18,684 nt of DNA, from assembly GCA_018882485.1 (NCBI GenBank), contig VERU01000005.1, positions 1 to 18,684 on the forward strand. Direction: 5' to 3'. The position numbers and the translations under genes were made by a program. The DNA is from Rhodoferax sp. (GTDB taxonomy: Bacteria > Pseudomonadota > Gammaproteobacteria > Burkholderiales > Burkholderiaceae_C). The notes below the pieces were generated by a model. The model searched no databases. It was not told the DNA's origin and was given only the letters and a program-made list of their open reading frames with translations. Of the stretch, positions 15,432-18,684 are shown piece after piece (position 1 is the stretch's first letter; each line of letters opens with the position of its first letter).

Positions 15432-16568
15432 TTACTGGGGCGCAGCCACGAACTGGCCGTTCTTGATCGTCAGGAAGGCGTTGCCGTACTTGGGCAGGCG
15501 GCTCCCCGGCTCAAAGGAGTACTGACCCGCTCCCACCGGGACTGGCACGTTCTTCGAATTGGTCAGCGCGTCGCGGACCTTCTCACGCGTCGGGTTGGGG
15601 CCGGCATTCTTCACTGCCGTCGCCAGCACGGTCATGTAGCTGTAGCCCAGCGCGGCCCAGTTGTCGGCGTCCTTGCCAGTCGCCTTCTTGTAGGACTCGG
15701 CAAAGGCCTTGCCCAGGGGCGTGGAGCCGCCTGGCGTCCAGTCGGAGTTGAACACCAGGCCCTCCACCGCTGCGCCACCGATGGACACGAGCTGGGGCGA
15801 GGCCACACCCGTCTGCCCCACCAGCTTCACACTGGCCGGGAGGCCGGCCTGCTTGAGCTGAATCGCCAGGTTGGCGGCGACCGGTCCGAGCGTGAAGAAG
15901 AGGACACATTCCGGCTTGGCGGCCACGACCCGGGTGCTGACTGCTGAGAAGTCGGTGTCCGCACTGCGCACACCGATGTATTCGACGAACTTGAGGCCCT
16001 TGGGTTCGGTGTGCGCCCGGAACAGCCGCGCCAGTTCGACATAGGCGTCGTTATCCGAAAAATGAATCGCCGCGCAGCTCTTCACCTTCAGGGTATTGAC
16101 CACGTAATCGCCCAGCAGCGGCATGGTGGTCTCGGCGGTCTGGGCTGAAATGAAGGACCAGGGGCCAACCTTCAGGACGGCCGATGCATTGGTCATCGGC
16201 ATCATCGGAATCTTCAGGTCGTTGGCGATCGATGCCGACGGCAGCGCCTCGGGCGCCGTCGTGGGGCCCAGGACGGCCAGCACCGAGGGGTCGTTGGCGG
16301 CGCGGGTGACTGCGGCCATGGCCTGACCGCGATCGGTCGCGCTGTCCACGATCACCACGTTGAGCTTGTCTGATCCCAGAAAGTTCTTGGCATTGAGTTC
16401 GGCTGCAGCCAGCTTCATGCCTTCCACGGCGGGCACACCGACAAAGGCCGCACCGCCGGTCATGGCCTGCAGCACCATGATGGTTCGGTCGGCCGCGACG
16501 GCGGGCAGCGCGCCCGCCAGGGCGATCAGCAGGGCGGCAGGACGGAAGTGTCGGCTGAAGTGGTTCAC
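15432..16568 (-). CDS. Branched-chain-amino-acid-type ABC transporter, periplasmic substrate-binding protein (right copy)
   Basis: A 378-residue precursor of the Peripla_BP_6 family. I chose the GTG at 16568 (read MNHFSRHFRP) because an AGGAG lies exactly 7 bases upstream. A longer frame would start at a TTG (16601) and translate the ribosome-binding site itself. The signal peptide is FRPAALLIALAGALPAVAA, with cleavage around ADRT. The mature protein begins RTIMVLQAMTGGAAFVGVPAVEG, the usual first ligand-binding loop region. It is only distantly similar to the binding protein at 6743-7867, so the two importers probably take different ligands or different members of a compound class. It is transcribed in line with its transporter and follows the GntR gene by 94 bp, with a promoter candidate in between. 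Confidence 0.94.
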   Translation of the reverse strand: MNHFSRHFRPAALLIALAGALPAVAADRTIMVLQAMTGGAAFVGVPAVEGMKLAAAELNAKNFLGSDKLNVVIVDSATDRGQAMAAVTRAANDPSVLAVLGPTTAPEALPSASIANDLKIPMMPMTNASAVLKVGPWSFISAQTAETTMPLLGDYVVNTLKVKSCAAIHFSDNDAYVELARLFRAHTEPKGLKFVEYIGVRSADTDFSAVSTRVVAAKPECVLFFTLGPVAANLAIQLKQAGLPASVKLVGQTGVASPQLVSIGGAAVEGLVFNSDWTPGGSTPLGKAFAESYKKATGKDADNWAALGYSYMTVLATAVKNAGPNPTREKVRDALTNSKNVPVPVGAGQYSFEPGSRLPKYGNAFLTIKNGQFVAAPQ

Positions 16569-16615
16569 TGGAGGTCTCCTGAGTTGATTAAATATACGCA
16601 AAGCCTATCCAAGAT

Positions 16616-16644
16616 ATTTTTATGGAAATGTCCCTGACCGTCAA
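16616..16644 (-). promoter_or_regulatory. Candidate sigma-70 promoter for the right binding-protein gene/liv operon
   Basis: On the minus strand, TTGACG (16639-16644) matches the -35 consensus at five of six positions. It is followed after 17 bases by AAAAAT (16616-16621) as a weak -10. The pair lies between the GntR gene and the binding-protein start, about 50 bases from the GTG. The local sequence is AT-rich compared with its surroundings, which supports a promoter. Confidence 0.5.
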
Positions 16645-16662
16645 TAGCAAACACCCGGGACC

Positions 16663-17379
16663 CTAGGGACTGTTGGCTCTGTGGGTGTACGAGATGTACT
16701 CGGCCAGCACATCGCCCTGCACCGAGACATGTCCCTTCATCAGGTTGTACGCCTCGTCCGGGCGTCCGGCAAGGATCAGTTCGAGCAAGGCCTGATGGTC
16801 CTCGTTGTTGGCTGTGGCCCGGCCCTCGGCGCGCAGCTGGAACATTCGGTAGGGATTCAGCCCGATGGCGCACTTGCGGGCTGTTTCCACCAGCACCTCG
16901 TTGTGTGTCGCCTGCCAGATGGTCAGGTGAAAGCGGTTGCCCAGGCGACCGAAGGTGGCATGGTCGCCGGCCGCCAGCGCCGCGTCCGAGGCCCTCTGGA
17001 TGGCCGCGAGCTCCTCTTTTTCCTCCGGGGAGATCCGTCGCGCCGCCAGTTTGGCGCACAGCGCCTCCATTTCGGACATCACTTCGAAGCTCTGCACCAG
17101 CAGCCGGACGTCGAGGGGCGCCACCACGGCCGGCTGGCGGGGGGACTTCTTGATCAGCCCGGACTCGATCAGCTGCAGCAGGGCTTCCCGCACCGGTGTG
17201 CGCGACACCGAGAAGCGACGCGAGATGGCTTCCTCGTCCAGGGGGGCCCCCGGTGGCAGGGTGCCTGTCACGATATCGTGCTCTATGGCCGCCCGCACCA
17301 CCTTGCACTGCGTCTGGCGTGTCTTGCCCTTTCCGCTGGCAGCCGACCCGACATCGTTGGAGAAGATATCTGGTTCCAT
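16663..17379 (-). CDS. GntR-family transcriptional regulator with FCD domain
   Basis: A 238-residue regulator. Residues 27-90 form the GntR winged helix-turn-helix, with PPGAPLDEEAISRRFSVSRT followed by PVREALLQLIESGL, the family's signature recognition region. Residues about 95-220 form the all-helical FCD ligand-binding domain. His151 (NRFHLTIW), His195 (EDHQALL) and His217 (MKGHV) match the metal-binding histidines of FCD proteins. The usual acidic partner four residues before the first His is Gly147. The first 25 residues are Lys/Gly/Ser-rich and probably flexible. Such proteins usually repress neighbouring catabolic genes until a carboxylate ligand binds. It sits between the right operon and the divergent acyl-CoA ligase gene, and an inverted repeat lies 15 bp before its start codon. 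No Shine-Dalgarno is visible. Confidence 0.93.
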   Translation of the reverse strand: MEPDIFSNDVGSAASGKGKTRQTQCKVVRAAIEHDIVTGTLPPGAPLDEEAISRRFSVSRTPVREALLQLIESGLIKKSPRQPAVVAPLDVRLLVQSFEVMSEMEALCAKLAARRISPEEKEELAAIQRASDAALAAGDHATFGRLGNRFHLTIWQATHNEVLVETARKCAIGLNPYRMFQLRAEGRATANNEDHQALLELILAGRPDEAYNLMKGHVSVQGDVLAEYISYTHRANSP

Positions 17380-17393
17380 TTTTGACGATCAGA

Positions 17394-17419
17394 TATAAAC
17401 AGACAACCGCTTGTTTATA
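17394..17419. promoter_or_regulatory. AT-rich inverted repeat, candidate operator for the GntR regulator
   Basis: TATAAACA (17394-17401) and TGTTTATA (17412-17419) are perfect 8-bp inverted arms around 10 bases, in an AT-rich patch unlike the GC-rich surroundings. An inner ACAA/TTGT pair (17403-17406, 17411-17414) overlaps it. The site covers the likely transcription start of gntR and the -35 region of the divergent ligase promoter, so one bound dimer could control both. No similar element was seen before the binding-protein gene. Operator function is inferred. Confidence 0.55.
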
Positions 17420-17443
17420 AAATTATGGCATTCAATTTATACT
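17414..17443 (+). promoter_or_regulatory. Candidate promoter of the acyl-CoA ligase gene
   Basis: TATACT (17438-17443) matches the -10 consensus at five of six positions. TTTATA (17414-17419), 18 bases before it, is a moderate -35 and coincides with the right arm of the inverted repeat. It overlaps the opposing gntR promoter, so the two would compete for polymerase. The leader to the ATG at 17561 would be about 110 bases. Confidence 0.4.
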
Positions 17444-17449
17444 TGTCTA
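17422..17449 (-). promoter_or_regulatory. Candidate promoter of the GntR-family regulator gene
   Basis: On the minus strand, TAGACA (17444-17449) and CATAAT (17422-17427) each match consensus at five of six bases and are separated by 16 bases. Transcription would start near 17415, inside the inverted repeat, leaving a leader of about 35 bases before the ATG at 17379. Confidence 0.5.
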
Positions 17450-17454
17450 GAGAC

Positions 17455-17485
17455 CACTGGATGCTGAAAGTCGGATCACTGGATG
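17455..17485 (+). repeat. Perfect 9-bp direct repeat in the ligase leader
   Basis: CACTGGATG occurs at 17455-17463 and 17477-17485, 22 bp apart start to start, about two helical turns. Both copies lie downstream of the candidate ligase promoter and within 110 bp of its start codon. It could be a regulator-binding pair or chance. Confidence 0.4.
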
Positions 17486-17560
17486 GAAGGCGCTCCAGGG
17501 TGGGGTGCGATGAAGCCCCCGGGTGATCGGCCATTCTGAACTTTGCCAAGCCTGCCAACC

Positions 17561-18684
17561 ATGCTGACTTTCCCTCACTTCGAGGCCCATTTCCCGCGGA
17601 CCCAGTGGAGTCTGCCCCAGGTTCTGGAGCACCAGAGCCGGGTGCGCCCGGACGCTCCTTTCCTGTCCTGGACCGACGCCGGCCCGGCGCGCACTTTCGC
17701 CCAGGTGAACCGTCGGGTCAACCAGCTGGCGCACGGCCTGCTCGCCACTGGCATTCGCCATGGTGACCGCGTCGGCATCCTGCTGCCGAACTGCCTGGAA
17801 TTCATCGAGACCTGGTTCGCTTTGAACAAGCTCGGCGCTGTGGAGGTGGCGTTCAGCGACGCCTATGTGGGCAGTTTTCTCGCCCATCCCCTGCGCCTGG
17901 CGCAGTCGCCCTGGCTGGTGACGACCGCGACGCTGGCGCAGCGACTGATCGACATCGAGGACGAGATCCCGGTCCAGACCCTGTACCTGGTCGATGATCC
18001 CGAGCATCCGAACGCGGTTCCTCCCCCGCTGCGGCGCATCCGATGCCTGCCGCATGCCGCGCTCTACAGCGATCGCGTCGACGATCCGGGGGTGCGCGTC
18101 AGGCCCGAGGATGCCGCGGCGGTTCTGCTGACTTCCGGTACCACGGGAGCGTCCAAGGGCGTGGTGATGCCCCATTCGCAGTTCTACTTCTTCGCCGAGG
18201 AAGACGTTCAGCTTGTGCGCCTGCGGCCGGACGATGTGTACATGACCGGTTTTCCCCTGTTTCATGGCAATGCCCAGTTCCTGACGGTCTATCCTTGTCT
18301 GATCGCGGGCGCGCACTGCGTGCTGTACCGGAAATTCAGTGCCTCGGACTGGGTGGGGCGGGCCTGCCGCAGCGGTGCCACGGTCACCAACCTGCTCGGG
18401 GCCACCCTGTCGTTCATCCTGGCCCAGCCTGAATCCGATCGCGACCGGGCACACCGCATCCGCAGGATCTACGCCGCGCCCTTGCCCAGCGATCTGGCGG
18501 GGCCCTTCAGCCAGCGTTTCGGCGTGAAGGAGTATGTGGACGGATTCGGGCAGACCGAGATCTCCAACGTGTTCATGACGCCGCCGGATGCGCCCCGACC
18601 TGCGGGCGCGAGCGGGGTTCTGGTCGACCAGTGGTTTGAGATCCGGCTCGCCGACCCGGATACCGGCGAACCGGTGCCCGAGGG
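17561..18684 (+). CDS. AMP-dependent acyl-CoA synthetase/ligase (partial, runs off the window)
   Basis: An open frame of 374 complete codons from the ATG at 17561 to the window end, without a stop. An in-frame TGA at 17537-17539 limits the start to this ATG or a TTG at 17543; neither has a clear Shine-Dalgarno. It is a class I adenylate-forming enzyme (AMP-binding, PF00501). The phosphate loop LLTSGTTGASKGV is at 189-201, FPLFHGNAQ (the A4-type block with His) at 231-239, and YVDGFGQTE (adenine-binding A5) at 325-333. The RPAGASG block near 346-352 follows. The C-terminal domain with its catalytic Lys lies beyond the edge. The pattern resembles carnitine/crotonobetaine-CoA ligase (CaiC)-like acid-CoA ligases. 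It probably activates the imported or derived carboxylate to its CoA thioester. It is divergent from the GntR gene, hence likely its target. Confidence 0.93.
   Translation, partial: MLTFPHFEAHFPRTQWSLPQVLEHQSRVRPDAPFLSWTDAGPARTFAQVNRRVNQLAHGLLATGIRHGDRVGILLPNCLEFIETWFALNKLGAVEVAFSDAYVGSFLAHPLRLAQSPWLVTTATLAQRLIDIEDEIPVQTLYLVDDPEHPNAVPPPLRRIRCLPHAALYSDRVDDPGVRVRPEDAAAVLLTSGTTGASKGVVMPHSQFYFFAEEDVQLVRLRPDDVYMTGFPLFHGNAQFLTVYPCLIAGAHCVLYRKFSASDWVGRACRSGATVTNLLGATLSFILAQPESDRDRAHRIRRIYAAPLPSDLAGPFSQRFGVKEYVDGFGQTEISNVFMTPPDAPRPAGASGVLVDQWFEIRLADPDTGEPVPE

Noticed and set aside
14325..15947. Open frame of 540 codons on the plus strand
   Set aside because: It is antisense to livM, livH and the binding-protein gene, rich in His, Gln, Arg and Gly as expected for the reverse of GC-rich coding DNA, with no recognisable domain. 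The opposite-strand genes are certain.
16569..16601. TTG start for the right binding protein
   Set aside because: It would translate the AGGAG ribosome-binding site that serves the GTG at 16568, and it adds residues ahead of a normal signal peptide.
16661..16668. CCCTAGGG palindrome at the end of the GntR gene as a terminator
   Set aside because: It is only an 8-bp palindrome with no loop and no T-tract, and it overlaps the stop codon; too weak to call.
17447..18454. Open frame of 335 codons on the minus strand at the right edge
   Set aside because: It is antisense to the AMP-dependent ligase, which has all expected core motifs on the plus strand.

Overview
The window is a dense, high-GC stretch of bacterial chromosome. 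It holds two complete branched-chain-amino-acid-type (Liv/HAAT) ABC importers, each embedded in a set of catabolic genes. The GC content, the compact operons, the abundance of Liv-type importers and the protein styles (TauD/TfdA dioxygenase, COG3618 amidohydrolase, FCD-type GntR regulator) suggest a betaproteobacterium of the Burkholderiales. That is an inference; no rRNA or other phylogenetic marker is present. I see no mobile element, tRNA, rRNA, CRISPR array or origin.

Left cassette (1-7867). The 3' end of a gene of unknown function (1-525, +) converges on a minus-strand operon read livH-livM-livG-livF, enoyl-CoA hydratase-like protein, SDR oxidoreductase, COG3618 amidohydrolase (6550 down to 560). 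Junctions are tight (4-bp ATGA overlaps, 1-bp overlap, 1-4 bp gaps), with one 49-bp spacer. The matching periplasmic binding protein (6743-7867, +) is divergent from livH across a 192-bp intergenic region.

Right cassette (7851-17379). A ten-gene minus-strand cluster runs from a GntR/FCD regulator through binding protein, livH, livM, livG, livF, class II aldolase/adducin-like protein, TauD/TfdA-family dioxygenase, haloacetate-dehalogenase-like alpha/beta hydrolase and SDR to a second, full-length copy of the unknown-function family seen at the left edge. Its last gene overlaps the end of the left binding-protein gene tail to tail by 17 bp. A perfect 11-bp-stem hairpin sits between the binding protein and livH.

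Right edge (17380-18684). A divergent AMP-dependent acyl-CoA ligase gene starts at 17561 and runs off the window. The intergenic region holds an AT-rich 26-bp inverted repeat and overlapping divergent promoter candidates, a good place for autoregulation by the GntR protein.

Taken together, this looks like the uptake and degradation of one or two small carboxylated or amide-like organic compounds: two importers, CoA activation, oxygenolytic, hydrolytic and aldol steps, and redox steps by SDRs. The substrate cannot be read from the sequence. The least explained element is the unknown-function family, present once in each cassette. Several enzymes also lack textbook catalytic residues: the crotonase-fold protein, the dehalogenase-like hydrolase, the aldolase-like protein and one SDR.
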